Below are positions 1 to 6,982 of a DNA stretch of 13,008 bases, one piece after another. Position numbers and translations under genes: made by a program. Location of the stretch: assembly GCA_014874235.1 (NCBI GenBank), contig JACWAC010000021.1, forward strand, positions 1-13,008, written 5' to 3'. Within the stretch, counting starts at the first letter, position 1. Every line of letters starts with the position of its first letter. The stretch comes from Thermoplasmatales archaeon. Lineage in GTDB: Archaea; Thermoplasmatota; Thermoplasmata; Thermoplasmatales; GCA-001856825. Under the pieces are notes generated by a model, which saw only the letters and a list, made by a program, of their open reading frames with translations, was not told where the DNA came from and did no database searches.

Positions 1-52
1 ATGGAAACAGATCTTGAGTCTGTCGCCTTTGGCCAAGCTCGGCAACCTCCGC
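1..52 (-). tRNA. tRNA-Leu (anticodon CAA), 5' part, truncated by window edge
   Basis: Read on the minus strand, the segment begins with acceptor strand GCGGAGG, then TT, a D-arm (GCC ... GGC around a loop containing TTGGCC) and an anticodon arm ACAGA-CTCAAGA-TCTGT. The loop places CAA at the anticodon positions, so it decodes UUG leucine codons. The first bases of a variable arm follow (TTCCAT) before the window ends. The variable arm, T-arm and 3' acceptor strand lie outside, so the cloverleaf cannot be closed here. No intron is visible up to the cut. The mature 5' end is set at position 52 by the 7-base acceptor strand. The gene follows gcvPB in the same direction, 22 bases after its stop codon, and probably has its own promoter. 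Confidence 0.88.
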
Positions 53-71
53 TGGCAGGTGAATTGTTGGG

Positions 72-80
72 AACTTAAAT
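72..80 (-). promoter_or_regulatory. TATA box for the tRNA-Leu gene
   Basis: The minus strand reads ATTTAAGTT here, centred about 24 bases before the tRNA 5' end, the usual archaeal TATA spacing. The element contains the TAA stop codon of gcvPB (75-77), so promoter and coding end share bases. Confidence 0.5.
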
Positions 81-1553
81 TACTTGCTGCTGTAAGGGTT
101 CTCTCTGTTCTTTCCTTGCCAGCCTCAGAGTTGGTTTGGGGTTCTTTGATGCATCTACATCGTCGATCCTCGTGACCTTTAAGTTCAGGGGTTCTTTCTC
201 AAACGTTTCGTGAGGTAGTTTGAGAGCCTGTCTTACCGCTTCGACAAATTGATCCATTTCTGCCTTTGTTGCGCTCTCTGTCGGTTCTATCATTAGAGCT
301 TCGGGAACAATGAGGGGGAAATATATTGTGGGCGCATGGATCCCATTGTCTATAAGGTGCTTTGCTATATCTCCGGCCTTAGGCATATTTGCCCCCACGG
401 AAGACGCTACAAACTCGTGCTTCTTGATGGTTTTCCCCGGGACTGGCATGAACTCCTGAAATTTCTTCCTCATGTAGTTCGAATTCAGAACTGCGGTTTC
501 ACAGGCATCCCTGAGTCCTTCCTCTCCCATCATCTTGATGTACGTCCAGGCTCTCACCAAGACTCCGAAGTTGCCATAGAAACTCGCGACCTTACCTATC
601 GTTTTTGGAGGGACATAGTCGTTGTGATAGTTCTTGCCATCAAAAGTGACCAGCGGGTAAGGAAGGAAATCCTTCAATTTCTCAACAACACCAACCGGTC
701 CGGACCCTGGTCCTCCGCCTCCGTGTGGAGTCGAGAACGTCTTGTGCAAGTTCAGATGGACGATATCGAATCCCATCTTTGCTGGAGTTGTCTTACCCAT
801 GATCCCGTTCAGATTGGCACCGTCATAATAGAGAAGTGCCCCCTTGGAGTGAGCGTAATTTGCCATCTCAACAATCTTGTCCTCGAATATTCCTAACGTG
901 TTTGGATTTGTTATCATGAATGCCGCGGTCTTCTCCGTAACGGCTTCCTTGAACTTTTCGATGTCTACTGTTCCATCTGGAGTGGATTGAATTTGAACGA
1001 CTTCGAATCCCGCCATGTGAGAAGATGCAGGATTAGATCCGTGTGCGGAATCAGGCACCACAACCTCAGTTCTGGTGTCACACTGTTTCTTGCAATCGAA
1101 GTACTCTCTCACTATTGACAGACCGGTGAATTCACCTCCCGCACCCGCAAGTGGTTGAAGTGTTATCTCATCCATTCCAGTTATCTTCTTGAGAGATTCG
1201 GTGAGTTCATAAAGAAGCCTCAGTGCGCCCTGAACTTCGTTGGTATCCTGAAGTGGATGGATCATCCTGAATCCTTCAAGGTTCGCAATTTCGTCGTTGA
1301 TCTTCGGGTTGTACTTCATCGTGCACGAACCCAGGGGATAGAAACCGGAATCCACACCGAAGTTCATCTCAGAAAGTTTCACATAGTGTCTGATCACGGA
1401 GAACTCTTCCCTGTCTCCCATTCCAGAACTCTCTCTCCTCATTATTTCAGGGACTTCTATCTTGAACTTTACATCCTCGAGTGGGATCTTGATGGTCCGT
1501 CTTCCCTTGAGGTCAAGTATTATTGGCTCATCGAACACTGCCTGATGGTACAT
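75..1553 (-). CDS. gcvPB: Glycine dehydrogenase (decarboxylating) subunit 2, GcvPB
   Basis: This is the C-terminal half of the split P-protein of the glycine cleavage system. Together with GcvPA it decarboxylates glycine with pyridoxal phosphate and passes the aminomethyl group to the lipoyl arm of GcvH in the cytoplasm. The 492-residue product has the family length. Visible motifs are GSCTMKYNP (about 75-83), DSAHGSNPAS (168-177), YYDGAN (242-247, whose Asp contacts the PLP ring in this fold) and NLHKTFSTPHGGGGPG (268-283), where Lys271 should carry the PLP. The ATG directly follows the TAG stop of gcvPA with no gap, and a Shine-Dalgarno sequence lies inside the end of gcvPA, so the two are cotranscribed and probably translated together. 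GcvT, GcvH and Lpd are not in the window. Confidence 0.97.
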   Translation of the reverse strand: MYHQAVFDEPIILDLKGRRTIKIPLEDVKFKIEVPEIMRRESSGMGDREEFSVIRHYVKLSEMNFGVDSGFYPLGSCTMKYNPKINDEIANLEGFRMIHPLQDTNEVQGALRLLYELTESLKKITGMDEITLQPLAGAGGEFTGLSIVREYFDCKKQCDTRTEVVVPDSAHGSNPASSHMAGFEVVQIQSTPDGTVDIEKFKEAVTEKTAAFMITNPNTLGIFEDKIVEMANYAHSKGALLYYDGANLNGIMGKTTPAKMGFDIVHLNLHKTFSTPHGGGGPGSGPVGVVEKLKDFLPYPLVTFDGKNYHNDYVPPKTIGKVASFYGNFGVLVRAWTYIKMMGEEGLRDACETAVLNSNYMRKKFQEFMPVPGKTIKKHEFVASSVGANMPKAGDIAKHLIDNGIHAPTIYFPLIVPEALMIEPTESATKAEMDQFVEAVRQALKLPHETFEKEPLNLKVTRIDDVDASKNPKPTLRLARKEQREPLQQQVI

Positions 1554-2885
1554 CTATGCCACCTCCCTCAGGAATTCCTTGAAGGCAGCAAAGTCCTCAT
1601 TGGTGTTTCTTTCAGTGACGTTGACCACTACATTGACCTGATTTCTGTCGCTGAATCCGTACTCTTTTCCGAGTGTGTAACCAGGAATCAGGTTGTATTT
1701 CTTCGCAATTCTGTTGACAAAGGTCTTGGATTCATCGAGTCTGATCAGAAATTCGTTGAAAACTGGTGAACCATCATAAGGAAAGTTTACGCCAAACTCA
1801 CTTGCTATCTCGATGAGTTCCTTAGTCCTACCCATGTTGACCTCCCCTATCTTCTTCAGTCCAGAATCGCCGAGCAAAGATAGGTATACGGCAGAAGCAA
1901 CAGCCATCAATGCCTGATTGCTAGTCATGTTGGTGACGGCCTTTTCCCGCCTTATGTGCTGTTCTCGAGTTTGAAGAATCATCGAAAAAGCAACTTTGCC
2001 ATTGTGGTCCTTGGTCATCCCCATTATCTTTCCTGGCATCTTCCTGATGTACTGTTCCTTTGTGCCAAATACTCCGATAACTGGGCCTCCGAAATTGAGT
2101 CCCAGGCCGAGCACCTGACCCTCGCCTATTGCAATATCTGCACCAAATTTCCCCGGAGGCGCCAACACGCCCAGGGAGATGGGATTGATACCAGCCACAA
2201 ACATCCTCTCCTCTCCTATGATACCCTTTATTTTCGTGATGTTGGTATCGATGATACCAAACATGTTTGGATACTCAGCATAGACCCCAGCAGTGTTGTC
2301 GTTGAGCATCTCTGAAAGCGAGGTCAGATCTATCATTCCCTTTTCATCAAAGCCCACCTCCTTGATCTTGATCTGTGCGCCATCTGCATAATTCTCCAGC
2401 ACAGCACGCTTGTTCCTGCTTATATATTTAGGAACAATGAATTCGTCCTTTCCCGTTATGCTTTTTGCCATTCTCACTGCTTCTCCGAGAGATGTTGACA
2501 CGTCGTACATTGAGGAATTTACCGCATCCATCTGGAGCAGTTCGGCGGCAAGGCTCTGGTACTCGAACAGGGCCTGCATCATGCCCTGAGAAATTTCCGC
2601 CTGGTAGGGGGTATATGCGGTGAGAAACTCATTCCTGTTGATCACGTTCGCTATAGCAGCAGGAACGAAATGATTGTAAAGACCGAAACCAAGGAAGGAA
2701 TGTAGTTGATCGACAGTCTTGTTCATTCTAGCATATTCGCCTGCGACTCTCCTGACCTCGTCTTCGTCCATTCCCCTGGGAAGACCCAATGACTTGGTCT
2801 TGATTGATTCTGGAATATCTCGGAATAATTCATCTGCGGTTTGAATTTTTAACTCCTTTAATAGATCCGATAGGTCGCTGCTCAT
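1554..2885 (-). CDS. gcvPA: Glycine dehydrogenase (decarboxylating) subunit 1, GcvPA
   Basis: This is the N-terminal half of the split glycine cleavage P-protein and the obligate partner of GcvPB encoded just downstream. It has the family hallmarks: FLGFGLYNHFVPAAI near the N-terminus, the TAYTPYQAEISQGMMQALFEYQ stretch about 20 residues later, MYDVSTSLGEA, and a glycine-rich LGLGLNFGGPVIGVFG segment. The open frame allows a TTG start at 2894 (three residues longer). I prefer the ATG at 2885 because a TATA-like box (TTTTATT, 2913-2919) puts the transcript start near 2890, leaving only a few leader bases. The length, about 443 residues, is normal. The operon order gcvPA-gcvPB is the usual one. 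The MFS gene diverges from it across a 93-bp gap. Confidence 0.95.
   Translation of the reverse strand: MSSDLSDLLKELKIQTADELFRDIPESIKTKSLGLPRGMDEDEVRRVAGEYARMNKTVDQLHSFLGFGLYNHFVPAAIANVINRNEFLTAYTPYQAEISQGMMQALFEYQSLAAELLQMDAVNSSMYDVSTSLGEAVRMAKSITGKDEFIVPKYISRNKRAVLENYADGAQIKIKEVGFDEKGMIDLTSLSEMLNDNTAGVYAEYPNMFGIIDTNITKIKGIIGEERMFVAGINPISLGVLAPPGKFGADIAIGEGQVLGLGLNFGGPVIGVFGTKEQYIRKMPGKIMGMTKDHNGKVAFSMILQTREQHIRREKAVTNMTSNQALMAVASAVYLSLLGDSGLKKIGEVNMGRTKELIEIASEFGVNFPYDGSPVFNEFLIRLDESKTFVNRIAKKYNLIPGYTLGKEYGFSDRNQVNVVVNVTERNTNEDFAAFKEFLREVA
1559..1567 (-). promoter_or_regulatory. Ribosome binding site of gcvPB
   Basis: The minus strand reads GGGAGGTGG, a strong Shine-Dalgarno match ending five bases before the gcvPB ATG (1551-1553) and lying within the last codons of gcvPA. 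It supports the chosen gcvPB start and translation as a distal operon gene, in contrast to the apparently leaderless first genes nearby. Confidence 0.75.
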
Positions 2886-2912
2886 TTCTATCAAGCCGAT
2901 ATCATCTGGAAG

Positions 2913-2919
2913 AATAAAA
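2913..2919 (-). promoter_or_regulatory. Probable TATA box of the gcvPA-gcvPB operon
   Basis: The minus strand reads TTTTATT, centred 31 bases before the ATG at 2885 and only 22 before the alternative TTG at 2894. No Shine-Dalgarno sequence precedes the ATG, so a very short leader is likely. Confidence 0.4.
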
Positions 2920-2949
2920 CTGTTTTATCGATTTAATTCGGATAAAAAG

Positions 2950-2957
2950 ATATTTAG
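2950..2957 (+). promoter_or_regulatory. TATA box of the MFS transporter gene
   Basis: ATATTTAG is centred about 26 bases upstream of the ATG at 2979, the spacing expected when transcription starts on the initiation codon. It therefore favours 2979 over the upstream GTG at 2961, which lies too close to the box to be on the transcript. Confidence 0.5.
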
Positions 2958-2978
2958 AATGTGCAATGTTTTCAAGTA

Positions 2979-4139
2979 ATGGACTCGAGATATCTCCTAT
3001 TCGGTACCCGGACACTCAGGGGGTTCGTTTTTGGAGTATTCTCGGTAATCACAATCATATACCTGATTGACAGTGGATTGAGTGCCATCGAAGCAGGAGT
3101 AACGGTCACTTCTTCGATACTAATCAGCTCGTTCCTCACGTTCCTGATAACTTCAAGATATGGCAGAGGGTATTCGAGGAGCTTCCTGCTCCTGTTTTCT
3201 TTTCTGCTTCTTATCGGAATAACTGGGTTCTTTTTCTTCTCCAGTCCAGTGTTAAAGGCGATCTTCTCGATAATAGGATCGCTCGGCGTCAATCCATCAG
3301 ATAACACACTCTTTTCTGCTTATGAACAGCCAATAATCGCTGACATCAAGCAGGACCAGAAAGAAAAGAACGGTCTATTTGCACGGTACACCTTTGGGGG
3401 CTATATCGCCTCCTCATTTGGAGCCCTCGCGTTGAATTTGGGTCTTGTAACTTCTTTCTACCTGTCGATTGCTTTTTCCGTAACGATTCTTGTTTCGTAC
3501 CTGTTCCTACCCTCCATAAAGGGCGAGAGAAGCGTTGCAAGAAATCCACCCGCTAAGAGCAGCAAGATCATAGCGAGGGACATGAGCGCCCTCTTTTCCG
3601 TAGATGCTATCGCAGGGGGATTTGTTCTCCAGGGTCTGATGGCTTACTGGTTCCATGTAAGGTATTCCTTCACTTTCTCTCAACTAGGTTACGTTTTCAC
3701 TGTCGTAGATATAATCACTGCTGTTTCCGTTCTTGCGACTCCCTACATAGCCTCCAGGATAGGTCTGGTAAGGACCATGGTCTTCACCCATCTCCCTTCT
3801 AACGTTTTCCTCATCCTGATCCCTCTAGTCCCAAGCTTGTCCCTGTCGCTGTTCTTTCTCTTCTTGAGACAGAGTCTGAGTCAGATGGATGTGCCTACGA
3901 GACAGTCCTACCTCAACAGCGTAGTTCCAGGAAGGGACAGGAGTTATGTCGTTGGAGTGACCAATTCAATAAGGAGCGCAGCTAGTGGTGGAAGTCCTTA
4001 CATCTCATCTTACCTGATTTCCGTCGCTGCAGGGGCACTTTCTTTTGTTGCAGGAGGAGCAATAAAGATAGTTTATGATATTGCGCTGTACGAAAGGTTT
4101 AAAAATTTAAAAGAACATTATGGAGACGAAGTAAAATGA
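2979..4139 (+). CDS. Major facilitator superfamily transporter
   Basis: This is a polytopic membrane protein of about 386 residues with roughly 11-12 hydrophobic segments, the size and layout of a 12-helix MFS carrier. The first helix follows RTLRGFVFG. A short basic loop (TSRYGRGYSRS) sits between helices 2 and 3, where the MFS signature loop is expected, and a longer hydrophilic stretch rich in Lys/Arg (around KGERSVARNPPAKSSK) separates the two six-helix halves. A second basic loop (RQSLSQMDVPTRQSYLNS) lies in the C-terminal half. The substrate cannot be told from the sequence. I start at ATG 2979 because of the TATA spacing; the frame is open to a GTG at 2961. Its stop overlaps the start of the zinc-finger gene (ATGA), so the two form an operon. 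Confidence 0.85.
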   Translation: MDSRYLLFGTRTLRGFVFGVFSVITIIYLIDSGLSAIEAGVTVTSSILISSFLTFLITSRYGRGYSRSFLLLFSFLLLIGITGFFFFSSPVLKAIFSIIGSLGVNPSDNTLFSAYEQPIIADIKQDQKEKNGLFARYTFGGYIASSFGALALNLGLVTSFYLSIAFSVTILVSYLFLPSIKGERSVARNPPAKSSKIIARDMSALFSVDAIAGGFVLQGLMAYWFHVRYSFTFSQLGYVFTVVDIITAVSVLATPYIASRIGLVRTMVFTHLPSNVFLILIPLVPSLSLSLFFLFLRQSLSQMDVPTRQSYLNSVVPGRDRSYVVGVTNSIRSAASGGSPYISSYLISVAAGALSFVAGGAIKIVYDIALYERFKNLKEHYGDEVK

Positions 4140-4372
4140 CGGTGCTGTCCCTTTGCTACTTATGCGGACTGCCTGCAGGTGTAACCTGCAAGATGTGCGG
4201 AAAACCAGTCTGTTCGGAGCACTACGTAGCAAAGTTGGAACTGTGCGTCAAGTGCGCCGGGAAACTCCATTCACAGAGGTTAATCTATAGAAGGCTGAAG
4301 GTAGAGATTCCACATTCGACATCTGCGACACCATTGAAAAACACAGTTTCCAGAAATCATAATCAGTCCTGA
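4136..4372 (+). CDS. Small zinc-finger protein (treble-clef or B-box-like), function unknown
   Basis: This is a 78-residue protein whose first half is a cysteine cluster: CYLC (7-10), CKMC (18-21), CSEH (26-29) and CVKC (37-40). The pattern could hold two zinc ions in a cross-brace like those of HIT or B-box-type fingers. The second half is basic and then low in structure. The ATG overlaps the stop of the MFS gene (ATGA), so translation is probably coupled. From position 4248, just before the last Cys, the frame runs antisense to the TOPRIM gene for 125 bp. The zinc-binding core is almost wholly outside that overlap, and the tail may simply read through a conserved neighbour. I do not recognise a specific family or function. 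Confidence 0.7.
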   Translation: MTVLSLCYLCGLPAGVTCKMCGKPVCSEHYVAKLELCVKCAGKLHSQRLIYRRLKVEIPHSTSATPLKNTVSRNHNQS

Positions 4373-4655
4373 CTTCGTATGAGTTAAGGTGTCTTATCAG
4401 TGAAGACGTTAGCCTTCTTCCCTTAGGGTCCCAGTCCATCAGGAGAATGACTTCCTTGTGATCTCGGGACAGCTCTCGGCAGAACTTCTCTATAGTCATC
4501 CGGGAATGAAGCTGGAGGATCTCCCCTTCGAAACTCAGCCTCCTGAGCGCCCTGATGTCGTTCTTCCCTTCGACAACTATTGGAACAGTTCGATTCCTCT
4601 CTTTCAAGTCTTCTAGTGATTTGAAGATCCTTTCAATGTTGTCCTTAGCACTCAC
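4248..4655 (-). CDS. Small TOPRIM-domain protein (UPF0292-like)
   Basis: This is a 135-residue single-domain protein with both TOPRIM signatures: VVEGKND (27-33, catalytic Glu29) and LLMDWDPKGRRL (71-82, the Asp74-x-Asp76 metal pair). The length and the late ESLP motif match the archaeal small-TOPRIM family related to DnaG and RNase M5 nucleotidyl-transfer or nuclease folds; its cellular role is not established. The start is a GTG, with GGTGA in the sequence just before it and only 15 bases separating it from the stop of the methyltransferase, so it is the third gene of an operon. Its last 42 codons overlap the zinc-finger gene on the other strand. Confidence 0.82.
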   Translation of the reverse strand: MSAKDNIERIFKSLEDLKERNRTVPIVVEGKNDIRALRRLSFEGEILQLHSRMTIEKFCRELSRDHKEVILLMDWDPKGRRLTSSLIRHLNSYEVRTDYDFWKLCFSMVSQMSNVESLPSAFYRLTSVNGVSRRT

Positions 4656-4670
4656 AGACTCACCCTGTAA

Positions 4671-5363
4671 TCAGATTGCCTTCGCCCTCACTATCAGTTT
4701 CTCCGAACTGTCTTCCAGCGGGGAGAGATCGTAGTCGCCAAAAGTTCCGTCCAACTCAAAATTTTCTGATCTCAGCATCTCTCTCAGCACTACTAAAGTT
4801 ATGGGGTAAATGGTTATAGTCTTTTCCACCCTTCTCTTCGTCTGGTTAAAAATTCTATAGGAATATTTCAGGTGATAGCTATCCCTCAATCTCTTCGCTT
4901 TCATAGTGAGCGAAATCTTTGTCTCCCCGTCATTGAAATCTGAAATATCGTATGTACCTCTCTTTAGGGTGAACCCGTTTATGACATCAATGAACAGAAA
5001 TCCGTTCCTGTTCAGTACTTTCCTACACTCCCCCAGGATCAACTTCTTCTGTTTGTTTGGGACCAGCAGGAAGCTGTTCAGTCCAATTATCACAGTGTTG
5101 AAATGCCTCTTGAATGGCAAAGTCCTTGCATCCCCCATCACCTTTGTGAATCTGTTCCCCGATTTTCGGAGCATGTTGGAATTTATCTCCAGACCAACGC
5201 CGCCCTTGAATCTCGATATTATCCTTCCGGTACCTGCGAAAATTTCGAGATACGGAGGAGCAGCAGACAGTGCCTTATAGAAGGAGACGTCCTGACTGAA
5301 GATACCGTATATGCGATCGTAGTAAGTTGACTCGAAATCATAGAAGTCTCCGATTTCACTCAT
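4671..5363 (-). CDS. Class I SAM-dependent methyltransferase
   Basis: This is a 230-residue Rossmann-fold methyltransferase. The SAM site shows as motif I YLEIFAGTG (38-46), the acidic residue ending strand 2 in GVGLEIN (Glu59), VMGDARTLPF (75-84, the usual adenine-contacting Asp78) and the motif IV strand FNTVIIGLNSF. RKVLNRNGFLFIDVIN follows as the post-motif strand-turn. The N-terminal YDFESTYYDRIY resembles the cap of small-molecule methyltransferases, but the acceptor cannot be assigned. The ATG overlaps the stop of the adenosine-specific kinase gene (ATGA), and TOPRIM follows after 15 bases, so it is the middle gene of a three-gene operon. Confidence 0.88.
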   Translation of the reverse strand: MSEIGDFYDFESTYYDRIYGIFSQDVSFYKALSAAPPYLEIFAGTGRIISRFKGGVGLEINSNMLRKSGNRFTKVMGDARTLPFKRHFNTVIIGLNSFLLVPNKQKKLILGECRKVLNRNGFLFIDVINGFTLKRGTYDISDFNDGETKISLTMKAKRLRDSYHLKYSYRIFNQTKRRVEKTITIYPITLVVLREMLRSENFELDGTFGDYDLSPLEDSSEKLIVRAKAI

Positions 5364-5839
5364 TTTTTGTATCCTATCGTCCTCAGGAATTCGCTTCTCG
5401 CCCTCTTGTCCTCGTCCTTCTCGACACCTAGTGGTTTCTCTCCGTCCAGCACTCCCATGACTCCTCTCTTCTCCCCATCCTCAGCTATCACAACGGATAG
5501 TGGGTTGGAAGTTGCTGCATAGAGACCAAGGACTTCCGGAACATTCTTGATGTGTGGTATCACATTGATTGGAAACGAATCACTTAGATGTATGATGAAA
5601 ACGTGGCCCGCCCCCAGTCTCTCTGCGTTCTTCACCGCTCTCTTCATCAGCGCTTCATCGTTGCCGTCAAACCTTACCAGCCTCTTTCCTGATGCCTCGC
5701 AGAATGCAATTCCAAACTTTGCGGTCGGGGACGAATTCTTTAAGGCCTCGTAGAGGTCTTCGACTGTCTTGATGAAATGGGATTGTCCGAGCACTATATT
5801 CTCGTCTTCTTTTTCGATGTCAACAACTGAAAAATCCAC
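5360..5839 (-). CDS. Adenosine-specific kinase family protein (COG1839)
   Basis: This 159-residue protein matches the archaeal adenosine-specific kinase family along its whole length. Conserved blocks are LGQSHFIKTVEDLYEAL (17-33), KFGIAFCEASGKRLVR (41-56), GNDEALMKRA, GAGHVFIIHL (76-85), FPINVIPHIKNVPEV (89-103) and ATSNPLSVVIAE. Family members bind adenosine or AMP and are proposed to phosphorylate adenosine, although the physiological role is poorly settled. The start is a GTG at 5837-5839, with a TATA box centred 26 bases upstream and no Shine-Dalgarno, so the message is probably leaderless. It is the first gene of an operon with a methyltransferase and a TOPRIM protein. A role in recycling adenosine released from SAM metabolism is possible but is only an inference from the neighbour. 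Confidence 0.93.
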   Translation of the reverse strand: MDFSVVDIEKEDENIVLGQSHFIKTVEDLYEALKNSSPTAKFGIAFCEASGKRLVRFDGNDEALMKRAVKNAERLGAGHVFIIHLSDSFPINVIPHIKNVPEVLGLYAATSNPLSVVIAEDGEKRGVMGVLDGEKPLGVEKDEDKRARSEFLRTIGYKK

Positions 5840-5848
5840 GAATTATCA

Positions 5849-6241
5849 ATGAAAACACGCATAAATTTATTTTCCTTGCGGAAATCGAAAGTTGTGAAGA
5901 CTTTATTGGTCAGACGGGAGAGATCCAAAGAGGTCAGGGAGACTCTCATTTCTAAGGGAATAGAGTTCTACGAAGAGAGAGACAACTTTCACTTCTTGTT
6001 CATTTTTCCCTTTCTTCCTGAAAAATTGGATCTTAATGGCAAGTGGAGCTACCTCGTGGCCGATAAGTCAGATGAAGTGGAAACGAGAGGGAGTACATTC
6101 AAGATCGAAGGTTCCAGAGACTTGATCGACCTATTTGCTCCAGCTTTTGAGAAAAGAGGGTTGAAGGTAAAGCTGGAAAACCCTGACAATCTTATTGAAA
6201 TAAAGAGATGGGGTGTGAAGTACCTGATCAGTGTCTCCTGA
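5849..6241 (+). CDS. Conserved-looking small protein of unknown function
   Basis: I do not recognise this protein of up to 130 residues. It is basic at the N-terminus (KTLLVRRERSKEVRETLISKG), then has alternating strands and a short hydrophobic run (FHFLFIFPFLP), and ends with KVKLENPDNLIEIKRWGVKYLISVS. There is no signal peptide or clear membrane helix, so it is likely cytoplasmic. The start is uncertain. The first ATG (5849) is only nine bases from the divergent GTG of the kinase gene and has no TATA box at the right distance, whereas the GTG at 5894 sits 28 bases after a palindromic TATA box and would give a 115-residue protein. The 3' end overlaps the L15e gene tail-to-tail by 14 bases. 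Confidence 0.65.
   Translation: MKTRINLFSLRKSKVVKTLLVRRERSKEVRETLISKGIEFYEERDNFHFLFIFPFLPEKLDLNGKWSYLVADKSDEVETRGSTFKIEGSRDLIDLFAPAFEKRGLKVKLENPDNLIEIKRWGVKYLISVS
5861..5870. promoter_or_regulatory. Palindromic TATA box, possibly bidirectional
   Basis: ATAAATTTAT is its own reverse complement. Its centre is 26 bases from the GTG of the adenosine-specific kinase gene on the minus strand (5839) and 28 bases from an in-frame GTG (5894) of the plus-strand gene. It is a good TATA box for the kinase operon and could serve both directions. Confidence 0.55.
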
Positions 6242-6821
6242 GTCTACCCTTCGCCCTTATGGATGGCCTGGATTTTACTGTTCCTTTTCCCTTTGTTGCA
6301 AGACCCCTGGACTTCTTGCCGGCGGTTGAAAGCCCCCTGTATACCCTTCCCTTCTGAGCTTTGTCGGCGGTCCACTTGAGGTTCCTGTCGCTGGTAATTG
6401 AAGGATTTTCTGGATCCACAAACATTACCTCGTAGAATTTGTGTTTTCCATCTTCGGCCAGGTAATAGGAGTTCAGCAGAACGAGATTCGGATATCTTCT
6501 CTGAGCCCTTTCTTCCGCAATCCACTTTTCGCTCTTCCCGTGGGTCAGTTTGTTGTAGCCGTATCTCCTTGGTCTCCTGCCACCCATTATCTTGGCCTTG
6601 TGGAGACCCCCTCTGTTGACCTTTACTCTAACTACGACGAATCCCGGTTTAGCTTTATAGCCAAGCGCTCTCGCCCTCGACAGTTTTGTTGGTGTCGAAA
6701 TTCTCTCTACCGTCCCAGACGCTCTATACGCCGTCATCCTCTCCCGGACCATTTCTTTCATCTCTTCCTTGGCGGTAAGAAAATTCGAAGACTGGAATGA
6801 ATAACTACTTTTTGAGGGCAA
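6228..6821 (-). CDS. rpl15e: Large ribosomal subunit protein L15e
   Basis: This is the archaeal/eukaryotic-type 60S/50S ribosomal protein L15e, an rRNA-binding component of the large subunit. The 197 residues match family length. Diagnostic blocks are RARALGYKAKPGFVVVRVKVNRGG (from about residue 48), MGGRRPRRYGYNKLTHGKS, AEERAQRRYPNLVLLNSYYLAEDGKHKFYEVMFVDP and a very basic C-terminus ending RAKGRLRRH. I keep the TTG start at 6821 because the N-terminal YSF...ERM segment aligns in spacing with the YSY...RM region of other archaeal L15e, and because GGTGA lies six bases before it; starting at the internal ATG (6761) would remove that region. It converges on the unknown gene to its left with a 14-base overlap. 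Confidence 0.95.
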   Translation of the reverse strand: MPSKSSYSFQSSNFLTAKEEMKEMVRERMTAYRASGTVERISTPTKLSRARALGYKAKPGFVVVRVKVNRGGLHKAKIMGGRRPRRYGYNKLTHGKSEKWIAEERAQRRYPNLVLLNSYYLAEDGKHKFYEVMFVDPENPSITSDRNLKWTADKAQKGRVYRGLSTAGKKSRGLATKGKGTVKSRPSIRAKGRLRRH

Positions 6822-6827
6822 TCTTTT

Positions 6828-6864
6828 TCACCTTTGAGCAAACAGGATTGTGACTTATTATAAA
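6828..6864 (-). promoter_or_regulatory. L15e promoter and Shine-Dalgarno
   Basis: On the minus strand a TATA box TTTATAAT (6857-6864) is followed about 26 bases later by the expected transcript start near 6834, and then by GGTGA (6828-6832) six bases before the TTG start. This gene therefore appears to have a short leader with a real ribosome binding site, unlike most first genes in the window. Confidence 0.6.
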
Positions 6865-6953
6865 GAAATTGCTTAAGTATGATGCTACAACAATTGTGTC
6901 CCTCTCAGACAGCGCAACAGAGCCTTGATTTCATTTTTGATCTCGCATAACGC

Positions 6954-6961
6954 TAATATAC
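6954..6961 (+). promoter_or_regulatory. TATA box of the 6983 gene
   Basis: TAATATAC is centred 25-26 bases before the ATG at 6983, which fits a leaderless transcript. No Shine-Dalgarno precedes the ATG. Confidence 0.45.
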
Positions 6962-6982
6962 ATCTCTCCAATTGCAAGAAAG

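Noticed and set aside
1155..1769. Long plus-strand open frame of about 204 codons
   Set aside because: It lies antisense to the junction of gcvPB and gcvPA, whose proteins are clearly conserved; the translation has no recognisable motif.
2961..2978. Upstream GTG start for the MFS transporter
   Set aside because: It sits only a few bases after the TATA box, so it would not be on a transcript starting about 26 bases downstream of the box.
6822..6982. 161-bp divergent gap considered as a small RNA locus
   Set aside because: Apart from the two promoters and a short ACAATTGT palindrome, I see no conserved RNA structure or terminator.
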